Shown here piece by piece: positions 18,363 to 26,924 of a DNA stretch of 64,000 bases. This DNA comes from Propionibacterium cyclohexanicum (GTDB lineage Bacteria; Actinomycetota; Actinomycetes; Propionibacteriales; Propionibacteriaceae). Every line of letters begins with the position of its first letter. The first letter of the stretch is position 1. Where the stretch lies: the NCBI RefSeq assembly GCF_900111365.1, contig NZ_FOGZ01000002.1, positions 149,199 through 213,198 on the forward strand, in the 5' to 3' direction. Made by a program: the position numbers and the translations under genes. The notes under the pieces were generated by a model. The model had not been told where the DNA came from and did not search any database. It was given only the letters and a program-made list of their open reading frames with translations.

Positions 18363-19115
18363 CTAGTGTGACCCCGGCGCGCCCCGGTGGCCCTGTGAGG
18401 ACGGGGAGCCGCCGGCCCGCAGCACGGCGAACGGATCGGTGATGCGCAGCCGTCGCTCGACGAATCGATAGCTGCGCGCCGGGCGTCCCCCCTTGTCACC
18501 GGGAGCCACCAGCCTGCCGGTCGGTTCGATCTGGCCACGCCGGCTGAGCACCCGGCTCAGATTTGTCACGTCGACATCGTGACGCAGCACCCCGATATAG
18601 ATCTCGCGCAGCGCGGCGAGGGTGAACTCCTCGGGTGCCAGTGCGAAGGCGATATTGCTGTAGGAGATCTTCCCCTGCAGACGCCGCGCGGCCAGCGCCA
18701 CCACCTCGCCATGATCGAAGGCCATGGCCGGCAGGCGATCGGTGGCGAACCAGCCGACCTCCTCACCGCTCACCTCGGTGTGCTCGGCCACCAGCCCCAG
18801 GTAGGCAGTGGCGATGGTGCGTTCGGCGGGATCGCGCAGCGGCGCCGAGAAGCTCGCGAGCTGCTCGGAGTGGCGCACGGTGGTCAGGTCGAGCTTGGTG
18901 GCAAGGTGCCGCTCCATGGCGGCGTCCATCGTCTCGTCCACCTCGACCGGCCCGCTGGGAAGGGCCCACCGGCCCTCGAAGGGCTCGTGGTGGCGCTGCC
19001 AGGCCAGGACCTCGAGGCGAGGCGAGCCCCCGGTGCAGACGCGAAGAACCACCGCGAGCACCTCATGGCGGTACTTCGCCACGCCCGAGGTGTCCCTGAA
19101 TGGCAGCGTCCGCAC
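18363..19115 (-). CDS. nrtR: NrtR-type Nudix-related transcriptional repressor of NAD synthesis
   Basis: The product has an N-terminal Nudix fold (HEVLAVVLRV, RWALPSGPVE) and a C-terminal winged helix (FTLAALREIYIGVL, ending GRPARSYRF), the NrtR architecture. The Nudix box is degenerate: GPVEVDET and ERHLATKL replace the catalytic G-x5-E and REUxEExGU. It therefore probably binds ADP-ribose or NAD-related ligands without hydrolysis (known for NrtR). Two GTG starts are plausible, 19115 (VRTLPF) and 19082 (VAKYRHEV); longer frames would run into the divergent nadA gene. Divergence from nadABC and the palindromes at 19130-19162 make nadABC repression the obvious role. Confidence 0.88.
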   Translation of the reverse strand: MRTLPFRDTSGVAKYRHEVLAVVLRVCTGGSPRLEVLAWQRHHEPFEGRWALPSGPVEVDETMDAAMERHLATKLDLTTVRHSEQLASFSAPLRDPAERTIATAYLGLVAEHTEVSGEEVGWFATDRLPAMAFDHGEVVALAARRLQGKISYSNIAFALAPEEFTLAALREIYIGVLRHDVDVTNLSRVLSRRGQIEPTGRLVAPGDKGGRPARSYRFVERRLRITDPFAVLRAGGSPSSQGHRGAPGSH

Positions 19116-19129
19116 AGCTGCATGGTACT

Positions 19130-19162
19130 GTCTGAGAGCGTTATCGACTCTCAGACGATAAC
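19130..19162. promoter_or_regulatory. Interleaved palindromes between nrtR and nadA, candidate NrtR operator
   Basis: GTCTGAGAG (19130-19138) and CTCTCAGAC (19148-19156) are perfect inverted arms with a 9-base spacer. GTTATCG (19140-19146) and CGATAAC (19156-19162) form a second inverted repeat with a 9-base spacer, offset by about 8 bases. The pair lies 17 bases before the nadA start codon and on the nrtR side reaches that gene's 5' region. This is where an autoregulating NrtR would bind. Confidence 0.68.
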
Positions 19163-19179
19163 TACTCACAGGAGTCCGC

Positions 19180-20151
19180 ATGCTCACCGAAACCACCTCG
19201 TGGGCCGAGCAGGTCCGTGCTCTCGCCCGCCGCGAGGACGCCATCATCCTGGCTCACAACTACCAGGCGCCCGAGATCCAAGATGTCGCCGACCACGTCG
19301 GCGATTCGCTGGCGCTGTCTCGGATCGCCGCCACCGCCAGGCAGTCCACCATCGTGTTCGCCGGCGTCCACTTCATGGCAGAGACCGCGAAGCTGCTGTC
19401 CCCCGACAAGAGGGTGCTCATCCCCGATGCGCGGGCCGGCTGTTCACTGGCCGACTGCATCGACGCCGACCAGCTGCGCGCCTGGAAGGCACAGCACCCC
19501 GGCGCAGCCGTGGTCAGCTATGTGAACACCACCGCAGCGGTGAAGGCAGAGACCGACATCTGCTGCACCTCGTCGAATGCCGTCGAGGTGGTCACATCGA
19601 TCCCACCCGAACGAGAGGTGTTGTTCTGTCCCGATCAGTTCCTCGGTGCCCACGTGCGGCGGATGACCGGGCGCGACAACATCCAGGTGTGGATGGGCGA
19701 ATGCCACGTGCACGCAGAGATTTCCCCCGCCTCGCTCATCGATCGGGTGCATGAACACCACGACGCGGAGCTGTTCGTGCACCCCGAATGCGGATGCACC
19801 ACCGCAGCGCTGTGGTTGGCCGGGCGCGGCGAATTGCCTGCCGAGCGCACGAAGATCTTGTCCACTGGAGGGATGCTCAGTGCGGCCTCGCGCACGAGCT
19901 CCAAGCAGGTGCTGGTGGCCACCGAGATCGGTATGCTGCACCAGCTTCGCAAGGCGAATCCGGCAACCGAGTTCCTGCCGGTCAACCCTCACGCGGCATG
20001 TCCCTTCATGAAGATGACGACGCGGGAGAATCTGCTGGACTGCCTTGAGCAGGGCCGCGACGAGGTGACCATCGACCCCGCCATCGCCACGCGCGCCAGG
20101 CAGGCCGTCGAGCGGATGATCGAGATCGGCCAGCCGGGCGGGGGCGAGTGA
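19180..20151 (+). CDS. nadA: Quinolinate synthase
   Basis: Condenses iminoaspartate with dihydroxyacetone phosphate to quinolinate using a [4Fe-4S] cluster. The 323 residues show [41 protein letters not shown] and TSSNAVEVV. The cluster ligands are Cys in GCSLADC, HPECGC and [13 protein letters not shown] lies five bases before the ATG. It is the first gene of nadABC, and its stop codon overlaps the nadB start by four bases. Confidence 0.97.
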   Translation: MLTETTSWAEQVRALARREDAIILAHNYQAPEIQDVADHVGDSLALSRIAATARQSTIVFAGVHFMAETAKLLSPDKRVLIPDARAGCSLADCIDADQLRAWKAQHPGAAVVSYVNTTAAVKAETDICCTSSNAVEVVTSIPPEREVLFCPDQFLGAHVRRMTGRDNIQVWMGECHVHAEISPASLIDRVHEHHDAELFVHPECGCTTAALWLAGRGELPAERTKILSTGGMLSAASRTSSKQVLVATEIGMLHQLRKANPATEFLPVNPHAACPFMKMTTRENLLDCLEQGRDEVTIDPAIATRARQAVERMIEIGQPGGGE

Positions 20152-21854
20152 GGATGGTCAACGCGATCGGTTCGGCCACTCAGCTGCCCCTGGGCACAAT
20201 GCAGTGGCATCACGAGGCCTCGGTAGTGATCGTCGGCTCGGGCGCGGCAGGTCTCATGTGCCTGGTGGGCCTGCTCGAGGCAGGGGTGGACACAGTGCTC
20301 GTCACGCGGGGAGCGCTCACGGACTCCAGCACCGACTGGGCCCAGGGAGGCTTGGCGGCCGTCTGGTCGCCACAGGACACCACGCAGTCACATATCAGCG
20401 ACACGCTCGATGCCGGGGCGGGGCTGTGCGACGAGGCCGCGGTGCGGGACCTGGCCCACAATGCGCCCCTCGCGCTGCGCCGTCTCATCGCGCTGGGCGC
20501 GATCTTCGACACAGACGCGTCGGGCCATATCGACCTGCATCTGGAGGGCGGGCACCACGCCCGGCGGATCCTCCATGCCGGCGGCGACCAGTCCGGGCAC
20601 GAAGTGGAACGCACCCTCGTGGAGCGGATCGGCAGCTGCCACGATCTCGGTGCCCACCTCACGATCCTCACGAACACCCGCGCTGTCGACATCTTGCTCG
20701 ATGAACGGGATCGGGCCGTAGGGCTCAGCGCGCTGGACGCCGAGGGACGCCCTGGGCAGATTCGTGCCGACGCGGTCGTGCTTGCGAGCGGAGGGATCGG
20801 ACAGCTGTGGCCGCTGACCACCAATCCCCCCGTCGCCAGCGGCGACGGACTCGCGATGGCCCTGCGTGCCGGCGCTCGGGTGCGCGATGTGGAGTTCATG
20901 CAGTTCCATCCGACGATCCTTGTCGTGCCACCCGCGCTTCGCCGTCCCGGTGACCGCGGAGTGCTCATCTCGGAGGCGGTGCGCGGCGAAGGGGCCTTCC
21001 TCGTCGATCATGCCGGACGACGCGTCATGGCGGGACTCCACCCACTGGCCGATCTCGCCCCCCGCGACATCGTCTCGGCAGCCGAGCATGCCCACATGCT
21101 CGCCAGCGGTGAATCCCATCTGTTTCTCGACGCCACAGCCTTCGGCGCGAGCACCTGGGAACACAGTTTCCCCTCGATCCTGGCGATGTGCCGCGAACGT
21201 GGCGTCGATCCGGTGCGCGAACCCATCCCTGTCTCCCCCGGCGCGCATTACCACTGTGGCGGAGTCGTGGCGGACATCTCGGGCCGCACGGACATTGCGG
21301 GGCTGTTCGCGCTCGGCGAGCTGGCATGCACCGGCATACAGGGCGCCAACCGGCTGGCATCGAACTCACTGACCGAGGGACTGGTGATGGGCACGCGCTG
21401 CGCCACGCTCCTGGCCAGCCGCGTGCGCGGAGCGCAGGTCGCCGGGACTGCTCGCCAGGAGATGGACGGTGCGGATCCGGTACGCCGCCGCGAGTTGCCG
21501 CTCCTCGCGGCGCCGGCCTTCGACGCGATCCGTGAGGAGATGGCCAGCCGGGTCGGGGTCTTGCGCGACGCGCAGGGACTTCGTGAGGCGCTCAGCGGCT
21601 TCGATGGGCTGCCGGGCGCGAGTGGTCTCGACGATGCCACATTGAGCGCCACCAACGCCGCCGTCGTAGCGCGCGCCGTGACCACTGCTGCGGCTACCAG
21701 GACCGAGTCCCGCGGTTGCCATCGTCGCTCGGACCGTCCGGGCCAGGACGCTGGCTGGGCGCGCCATCTGGACTGGCAGCTCGACAGCACCGGCACCGTG
21801 CGACCGGCAACCGACCGGATCAGCACCCCCAGCGCGGGCAGGGCAGCCGCATGA
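20148..21854 (+). CDS. nadB: L-aspartate oxidase
   Basis: FAD enzyme that oxidises L-aspartate to iminoaspartate for NadA; 568 residues. The dinucleotide-binding motif is [14 protein letters not shown]. Succinate-dehydrogenase-flavoprotein-like elements follow: [30 protein letters not shown] and VEFMQFHPT. The substrate-binding and FAD elements [24 protein letters not shown] are also present. Translation can start at GTG 20148, overlapping nadA, or at ATG 20154. The stop codon overlaps nadC in ATGA, indicating coupled translation. Confidence 0.96.
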   Translation: MRMVNAIGSATQLPLGTMQWHHEASVVIVGSGAAGLMCLVGLLEAGVDTVLVTRGALTDSSTDWAQGGLAAVWSPQDTTQSHISDTLDAGAGLCDEAAVRDLAHNAPLALRRLIALGAIFDTDASGHIDLHLEGGHHARRILHAGGDQSGHEVERTLVERIGSCHDLGAHLTILTNTRAVDILLDERDRAVGLSALDAEGRPGQIRADAVVLASGGIGQLWPLTTNPPVASGDGLAMALRAGARVRDVEFMQFHPTILVVPPALRRPGDRGVLISEAVRGEGAFLVDHAGRRVMAGLHPLADLAPRDIVSAAEHAHMLASGESHLFLDATAFGASTWEHSFPSILAMCRERGVDPVREPIPVSPGAHYHCGGVVADISGRTDIAGLFALGELACTGIQGANRLASNSLTEGLVMGTRCATLLASRVRGAQVAGTARQEMDGADPVRRRELPLLAAPAFDAIREEMASRVGVLRDAQGLREALSGFDGLPGASGLDDATLSATNAAVVARAVTTAAATRTESRGCHRRSDRPGQDAGWARHLDWQLDSTGTVRPATDRISTPSAGRAAA

Positions 21855-22762
21855 CGGGCGCCGAGACACTGCCCCGCAGCATCCGCACGGCACTCGAGGA
21901 GGCCGGACTCGGCCCCGACTACGTGCTGCGCGTCATCGACCGGGCGCTGGATGAGGACCTCGCATACGGGCCCGATGTGACGACCAACTCGGTGTTTGGC
22001 CCCGATCAGCGTGGCACCGCATTCGTCGTGAGCCGGGAACGCGGCACTCTGGCAGGTCTGCCGGTGGCTGCGGCGACGATGCACCGGCTCGCGCAACGCC
22101 AGGGCTCAGGGATCGTCGTCGACCTCCTGGCCAGCGACGGGGACCGTGTGGAACGCGGTGATCAGGTGCTGCGTGTCGAGGGGCCGTTGCGCTGCCTGCT
22201 CACCGGAGAACGCACCATGCTCAACCTGCTGGGGCACCTGTCGGGCATCGCCACCGCCACTGCCCGGTGGGCGGACGCCCTCGCGCCCACCCACAACGCC
22301 ATCCGAGACACCCGCAAGACCCTGCCCGGGCTCCGGCTTCTGCAGAAATACGCGGTGCGGTGCGCAGGAGGGCTCAACCACCGGTTGGGGCTGGGGGACG
22401 CCGCCCTCATCAAGGACAACCACATCGCGGCGGCGGGATCCATCACCTCAGCCCTGCAGGCGGTCCGGGCACAGGCCCCCGGGCTGGACTGCGAGGTGGA
22501 ATGCGACAACCTCGACCAGGTCCGCGAAGCAGTCGATGCCGGGGCCCAGTTGATCCTGCTGGACAACATGGCGCCGGCCCAGATGGCCGAGGCGGTGTCG
22601 ATATGCCGTCCAGCAGGGGTGCTCACCGAAGCCAGCGGGGGTCTCACCCTGCCCGACGCCGCGGCAGTGGGGGCCAGCGGGGTGGACTACGTCTCGGTCG
22701 GGGCGCTCACCCACTCGGCCACCGTCCTGGATCTGGGGCTCGACATGGCTCCGATCATCTGA
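21851..22762 (+). CDS. nadC: Nicotinate-nucleotide pyrophosphorylase (carboxylating)
   Basis: Converts quinolinate and PRPP to nicotinate mononucleotide; 303 residues. The DEDLAYGPDVTTNSV opening, GERTMLNLLGHLSGIAT, RDTRKTLPGLR, CGG-like GGLNHRLGLGDAALIKDNH and VEVECDN are quinolinate phosphoribosyltransferase signatures with the PRPP and substrate-binding Arg/Lys/His residues. The ATG overlaps the nadB stop codon. It is the last gene of the operon, ended by a 17-bp hairpin. No cysteine desulfurase gene follows. Confidence 0.96.
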   Translation: MTGAETLPRSIRTALEEAGLGPDYVLRVIDRALDEDLAYGPDVTTNSVFGPDQRGTAFVVSRERGTLAGLPVAAATMHRLAQRQGSGIVVDLLASDGDRVERGDQVLRVEGPLRCLLTGERTMLNLLGHLSGIATATARWADALAPTHNAIRDTRKTLPGLRLLQKYAVRCAGGLNHRLGLGDAALIKDNHIAAAGSITSALQAVRAQAPGLDCEVECDNLDQVREAVDAGAQLILLDNMAPAQMAEAVSICRPAGVLTEASGGLTLPDAAAVGASGVDYVSVGALTHSATVLDLGLDMAPII

Positions 22763-22775
22763 ACGAGCGAACACC

Positions 22776-22818
22776 GGGCTGTCGAGCCGGCCATACGCAA
22801 CGGCCGGCTCGACAGCCC
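22776..22818. terminator. 17-bp hairpin between convergent nadC and glyS
   Basis: GGGCTGTCGAGCCGGCC (22776-22792) and its exact complement (22802-22818) surround a 9-base loop, ATACGCAAC. It begins 13 bp after the nadC stop and ends 25 bp before the glyS stop. No T-tract is present. It probably acts as a bidirectional terminator. Confidence 0.75.
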
Positions 22819-22843
22819 GATCCACTGGCGGGTCTGGCTTGGC

Positions 22844-24232
22844 TCAGCAGCCCACCAGCCGGGTGGCGAGGTAGTCCTTCACCTTGGTGATGGATACCCG
22901 CTCCTGCGACATCGAATTGCGTTCGCGGACCGTCACCGCATCGTCGTCAAGGCTGTCGAAGTCGACCGTGACGCAGTAGGGCGTGCCGATCTCGTCCTGA
23001 CGGCGGTACCGCTTGCCGATTGCCTGGGCATCGTCGAAGTCGATGTTCCAGTAGCCGCGAAGCTCGGCGGCCAGATCGCGCGCCTTCGGGGAGAGCTTCT
23101 CATTTCGACTCAGCGGCAGCACCGCGGCCTTCACCGGTGCCAGACGCGGATCGAGCTTGAGTACCACCCTCTTGTCGACGCCGCCCTTGGTATTGGGCGC
23201 CTCGTCCTCGGTGTAGGAATCAACCAGGAAGGCCATGAGCGAGCGGGTCAGGCCGGCCGCCGGCTCGATGACATAGGGCAGGTAGTGGGAATTCTTCGCC
23301 TGGTCGAAATAGCTGAGGTCGACGCCCGAGTGCTGCGAATGGGTGTTGAGATCGAAATCGGTGCGATTAGCGATGCCCTCGAGCTCGCCCCAGTCGCTGC
23401 CCGCGAAACCGAACTTGTACTCGATGTCGACGGTCCGCTTGGAGTAGTGGGACAGCTTCTCCTTGGGGTGCTCGTAGAGCCGCAGGTTCTGCGGATCGAC
23501 GCCGAGCCCGGTATACCAGGCCTGGCGATGGTCGATCCAGTACTGGTGCCATTCCTCATCGGTGCCCGGCTCGACGAAGAACTCCATCTCCATCTGCTCG
23601 AACTCGCGAGTGCGGAAGATGAAATTCCCGGGGGTGATCTCGTTGCGGAAGCTCTTCCCGGTCTGCGCCACCCCGAAGGGCGGCTTCATCCGGGTGGTGT
23701 TGAGGACGTTCTTGAAGTTGATGAAAATACCCTGGGCAGTCTCGGGACGCAGATAGTGCAGCCCGGATTCGTCCTCGACCGGCCCCAGATAGGTCTTGAG
23801 CATCATATTGAAGTCACGGGGCGCGGTGAAGTTCCCCCGGTTTCCGCAGTTGGGGCAGGGAATCTGGGACAGTTCGACGGATTCGGGGTCGGCAATGTCC
23901 TTGCGGAAGGCGTACTCCTCCTGGAGTTGATCGGCGCGGAACCGCTTGTGACAGCTCAGGCACTCCACGAGGGGGTCGTTGAACACGGCAAGATGCCCGG
24001 AGGCCACCCAGACCTGCTTGGGGAGAATGACGGAGGAATCCAGGCCGACGATGTCGCCGCGACCGGTGACCATATAGCGCCACCACTGCCGCTTGATGTT
24101 CTCCTTCAGCTCCACACCCAGTGGGCCATAGTCCCATGCCGCGCGCGTCCCGCCGTAAATCTCCCCGCAAGGAAAAACGAAACCGCGCCGTTTGCACAGG
24201 CCGATGACCTTGTCGAGCTTGCTCTCTGCCAC
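22844..24232 (-). CDS. glyS: Glycine--tRNA ligase, dimeric type
   Basis: Class II synthetase of the alpha2 (eukaryote/archaea/actinobacteria) type in a single 462-residue chain. Motif 1 lies around [19 protein letters not shown], with zinc-finger-like C-x2-C pairs ([18 protein letters not shown]). Motif 2 contains [25 protein letters not shown] and motif 3 is [13 protein letters not shown]. The C-terminal anticodon-binding domain follows. The N-terminus [18 protein letters not shown] is canonical. It is convergent with nadC and divergent from zur. Confidence 0.97.
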   Translation of the reverse strand: MAESKLDKVIGLCKRRGFVFPCGEIYGGTRAAWDYGPLGVELKENIKRQWWRYMVTGRGDIVGLDSSVILPKQVWVASGHLAVFNDPLVECLSCHKRFRADQLQEEYAFRKDIADPESVELSQIPCPNCGNRGNFTAPRDFNMMLKTYLGPVEDESGLHYLRPETAQGIFINFKNVLNTTRMKPPFGVAQTGKSFRNEITPGNFIFRTREFEQMEMEFFVEPGTDEEWHQYWIDHRQAWYTGLGVDPQNLRLYEHPKEKLSHYSKRTVDIEYKFGFAGSDWGELEGIANRTDFDLNTHSQHSGVDLSYFDQAKNSHYLPYVIEPAAGLTRSLMAFLVDSYTEDEAPNTKGGVDKRVVLKLDPRLAPVKAAVLPLSRNEKLSPKARDLAAELRGYWNIDFDDAQAIGKRYRRQDEIGTPYCVTVDFDSLDDDAVTVRERNSMSQERVSITKVKDYLATRLVGC

Positions 24233-24408
24233 TGTGGCTCCTCACTGTCCGCCGGACCGGGCCCGGTCGCGAGTCGGTACCTGGCTGGCACCGACGTGAA
24301 GGCGACGCGCCACGCGCCACCTGCCGGGTCAATGATGCCCGAGTGACGCCATATGCGGGTAGACCGTCGGTCCAGGTGCGCTGCATGCTCCGGCCCTGCC
24401 GCGCTTGA

Positions 24409-24423
24409 CTAGAATGATTCTCA
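24409..24423. promoter_or_regulatory. Zur-box-like palindrome upstream of zur
   Basis: AGAATGATTCT (24411-24421) is a perfect 5-1-5 palindrome. Extended to AGAATGATTCTCA it reads on the other strand as TGAGAATCATTCT, close to the TGAnAATnATTnTCA type of Zur operators. It lies 90 bp before the chosen zur start, where it could serve autoregulation, and about 180 bp from the divergent glyS. Confidence 0.6.
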
Positions 24424-24429
24424 TGGAGC

Positions 24430-24502
24430 AAGCGCGGAGAGGACACCAAGCGCGGAGAGGACACCCGGTGCAGGCCAGTCATGGCGTGTCGGCCAGTCAT
24501 GG
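24430..24502. repeat. 18-bp tandem duplications in the zur leader
   Basis: AAGCGCGGAGAGGACACC occurs twice in tandem (24430-24447, 24448-24465). A second motif, GGCCAGTCATGG, recurs at the same 18-bp period (about 24473 and 24491). Both lie in the untranslated leader, or in an N-terminal extension of zur if an earlier start is used. They look like slippage duplications. Confidence 0.7.
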
Positions 24503-24513
24503 AGCACGAGCCC

Positions 24514-24960
24514 ATGAACAGTGAGGACACACCGCCGTTCGGTACCGCATCGGCGGCACCGGTCCAGCGTCCCCGCCGCACCCGCCAGCAGAGGGTCATC
24601 CGCGAGATCCTCGACCAGGGCAACGACTTCCGCACCGCCCAGCAACTGCACGCACAACTGACGGCCAACGGTGAGCAGGCCAGTCTGGCCACCGTCTATC
24701 GGGTGCTGCAGAATTTCGCCCGCAACGGCGAGGTGGACACCTGGCGCAATCCCGCCGGCGAGGTCGCCTACCGGCACTGCTCGCCCCGCCATCACCATCA
24801 CCTGATCTGCCGCCAGTGCGGACGGACAGTGGAAATCGCCGGCGGCCCGGCCGAGGAGTGGGCCCTGCGCGTGGCCACCGAACACGGCTTCACCCAGGCC
24901 GAGCACCATGTCGAGATCTACGGTCTGTGCCCGCTGTGCACCTCCCGGGGCAAGGAATGA
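24514..24960 (+). CDS. zur: Fur-family zinc uptake regulator
   Basis: A 148-residue repressor of the Fur family, closest in pattern to actinobacterial Zur. Residues 15-75 form the winged helix (RRTRQQRVIREIL, SLATVYRVLQNFA). The metal-binding and dimerisation half has RHHHHLICRQCGRTVEI, two CxxC pairs (CRQC, CPLC) and EHHVEIYGLC. The TVEI-GGPAEEWA stretch after the first CxxC favours Zur over FurA. ATG 24514 is chosen because GGAG lies nine bases before it; 24481 and 24499 are in-frame alternatives that would add 5-11 residues encoded by a tandem repeat. A Zur-like box lies upstream. A cobalamin riboswitch starts about 25 bases after the stop. Confidence 0.85.
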   Translation: MNSEDTPPFGTASAAPVQRPRRTRQQRVIREILDQGNDFRTAQQLHAQLTANGEQASLATVYRVLQNFARNGEVDTWRNPAGEVAYRHCSPRHHHHLICRQCGRTVEIAGGPAEEWALRVATEHGFTQAEHHVEIYGLCPLCTSRGKE

Positions 24961-24984
24961 TCCACCTGGTGGAGACCGATGCTC

Positions 24985-25125
24985 CTCAGGGGGAACCGGG
25001 GGAATAGCATTGCGAACACGTGTACCACCCTGCGAAGGGAAGCCGGTGCGAATCCGGCGCTGACGCGCAACCGTGAGTTCGGCCCATGGGCCAACAAGTC
25101 GGGATGCTTCGTCGGGTGGTTTGGC
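24985..25125 (+). promoter_or_regulatory. Cobalamin (B12) riboswitch
   Basis: The B12-box core lies at about 25036-25074: GGGAAGCCGGTGCGAATCCG, directly followed by GCGCTGACGCGCAACCGTGA. This fits GGGAA-n-GGTG-n-AA-TCC-n-GC-n-CGC-n-ACTGT apart from an ACCGT variant. The 3' conserved part, AGTCGGGATGC, is at about 25097-25107. ACCACCC (25024-25030) pairs exactly with GGGTGGT (25114-25120), closing the core. It is in sense orientation, with the next start codon about 75 bases downstream. These RNAs normally bind adenosylcobalamin or other cobalamins and repress B12 synthesis, transport or B12-independent isozymes. Here the next gene is a recombinase. The 5' boundary is approximate. Confidence 0.85.
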
Positions 25126-25195
25126 CTTGACCCGCTGTCGCGATTGCACGGGAGGCGGACATCCGTCTTCCGCGCACGCAGCGAAAGGATGACGA

Positions 25196-26065
25196 ATGTC
25201 CGTGAACTGGTTTGCCTCCCCCAGCGGTCCGAGCATGTGGACCGACCGCCTGGACGCCATGATCCATTGCTGGCTCGCTTCGCGTGCCGGCACCGTAGCA
25301 GAGAAGACCTTGCGCACCGATCAGGATCTGTTGAGGATCATTCCGCAGTCCTATCTGGCGCGCAATCCCCGGGACATCACCCCGGCCGACATCGACGGCC
25401 TGCTCGTGCACTTCCGGGCACGTGGCCTGTCGGAGTTGTCCGTGCGCCGCTACCGAGCGAGCCTGTCGCAGTTCTTCCGGTGGCTGACCGCCCTGGGAGT
25501 GATCGAGCGGACCCCCATCGAGAAGGCCCCCGCCGAACTGCCGGCACCCCCCACTGTGGCACGCCCCTTCTCGGCCGACGAATTGCGCAGCGCCTGGGCC
25601 GAGTGGTCACAGCACGACCCGCGACTGGCGCAGGTACTGCTCGTCCTGGCACGCACCGGCCTGCGCTGGAGCGAGGCCCGGGCCCTGACGGTCGGCGATT
25701 TCCGCCGCACAGCCAACCGGATCGTCGTCAACAAGTCCATGACCGAGGGCACCTCGGCCAGGCGTTTCATCCCGAGCCTGGTGCGGCAGGTGCCGGTGGC
25801 CGAGGAACTGCGAGACAGCCTCGTCGCGATGTCACGCAGGCGCGAGCGCGAGGAACTGCTGTTCATCACGGCGAGGGGCTGCCAACTGCATCGCACAGCC
25901 GTCCTGCGGCGCCTCGACTGGCAGCGCACCGGACGTGGCCGCCGGCTCAACGACCTGCGTCATACCGCAGCGAAACTCTGGCTCGACGAGGGCGTTCCGG
26001 CCACGACGGTGCAGCAGTGGATGGGCCACACCCTGATGATCGCCCGGCCGGCCGAACGCATCTGA
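25196..26065 (+). CDS. Tyrosine recombinase-like protein lacking key catalytic residues
   Basis: The 289-residue protein has a SAM-like core-binding domain (about residues 18-103) and a phage-integrase-type catalytic fold (about 122-285). Arg I is present in ARTGLRWSEARAL. The HxLRH motif reads NDLRH, so the first His is Asn252 while Arg255 is kept. GH is present as WMGHT. The chain ends IARPAERI, where the family has the nucleophile tyrosine two or more residues earlier than any tail; no Tyr exists there. A +1 frame just before the end continues THLRRSG, typical of the post-Tyr region, so a late frameshift is likely. AAAGGA lies six bases before the ATG. The product is probably inactive as a recombinase, or acts only as a DNA-binding protein. 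It is convergent with recO. Confidence 0.75.
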   Translation: MSVNWFASPSGPSMWTDRLDAMIHCWLASRAGTVAEKTLRTDQDLLRIIPQSYLARNPRDITPADIDGLLVHFRARGLSELSVRRYRASLSQFFRWLTALGVIERTPIEKAPAELPAPPTVARPFSADELRSAWAEWSQHDPRLAQVLLVLARTGLRWSEARALTVGDFRRTANRIVVNKSMTEGTSARRFIPSLVRQVPVAEELRDSLVAMSRRREREELLFITARGCQLHRTAVLRRLDWQRTGRGRRLNDLRHTAAKLWLDEGVPATTVQQWMGHTLMIARPAERI

Positions 26066-26091
26066 GAAGGTCGGGGCAGGGGCGGAGGGCC

Positions 26092-26835
26092 TTATTCCCG
26101 GGGAATCATCGCCAGCGACCGAAGACTGTGATCCATGTGCCAGGCGGCGAAGGCAGCCACGAGACCGGCGCACTCCCGCACGGTGGCTGTTCTCACCTCC
26201 CGGGTGGCGGGCCAATCGCCACTGATCATCGCACCTAGCAGCGCCCAGGACTGTGCCGAAGGATGGGCCGAGGCAGGGGGCTTGCACCGGCTGCAGACCA
26301 TTCCCCCGCTCGACGGAGAGAACCACTCGTGCGGCCCGGCGAGCCCGCAGTGCGCACACGAATCGAGCACCGGGGCATAGCCGGCGGCGGCCAGGGCGCG
26401 CAGGAGATAGGAATCGAGCACCATGCTGGCTGGCCGGGGTCCGTCGCTCGTGCCCTCGCCGAGCACTCGCAGCCCACCGAGCAAGAGCCGGTACTGCCGC
26501 AGCGAGGGCTCCTTCTCGACGGCCACCAGCCGATCGGCCACCTCGAGCATCGTCTCGCCCGAACAGTACAACCCGTAGTCTCGGGCCAGCGGATCGCCGT
26601 AGGGATGCAGGCACTGCACCTGGGTCACGATGTCGAGCGAGCGTCCTACGGCGAACTGCACGTCCACGTGGCTGAACGGCTCCAGGCGTGCCCCGAACTT
26701 GCTCGAGGTACGCCGCACGCCCCGCGCGACAGCCCGTACCTTTCCCTGGGAACGACACAGGATCGTGACGATGCGGTCCGCCTCCCCCAGCTTGTGGGTT
26801 CGCAGCACGACTCCCTCGTCACGATAGGTGGGCAC
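26092..26835 (-). CDS. recO: DNA repair protein RecO
   Basis: RecO anneals DNA and helps load RecA in the RecFOR gap-repair pathway. The 247 residues start with an OB fold (YRDEGVVLRTHKLGEADRIVTIL, VRAVARGVRR). A helical domain and the zinc-binding motif follow, with CAHCG and, about 20 residues later, CSRC. The GTG at 26835 (VPTYRDEGV) matches the family start; the frame extends upstream without similarity. It is divergent from uppS, as often seen in actinobacteria, with about 90 bp between them. Confidence 0.93.
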   Translation of the reverse strand: MPTYRDEGVVLRTHKLGEADRIVTILCRSQGKVRAVARGVRRTSSKFGARLEPFSHVDVQFAVGRSLDIVTQVQCLHPYGDPLARDYGLYCSGETMLEVADRLVAVEKEPSLRQYRLLLGGLRVLGEGTSDGPRPASMVLDSYLLRALAAAGYAPVLDSCAHCGLAGPHEWFSPSSGGMVCSRCKPPASAHPSAQSWALLGAMISGDWPATREVRTATVRECAGLVAAFAAWHMDHSLRSLAMIPRE

Positions 26836-26924
26836 CCATCCATTGTGCCCGGGCGCGAGCTTTCCCCCTACGCGCCATCGACTCGAGTCTGCCCAGCCCC
26901 CACTCAAGCCGGTAAGGTCGAGAA

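Noticed and set aside
24979..26238. A 419-codon frame spanning the cobalamin riboswitch and the recombinase
   Set aside because: It translates the structured riboswitch RNA and runs in the wrong frame for the recombinase. Only its end shows a possible post-frameshift tail.
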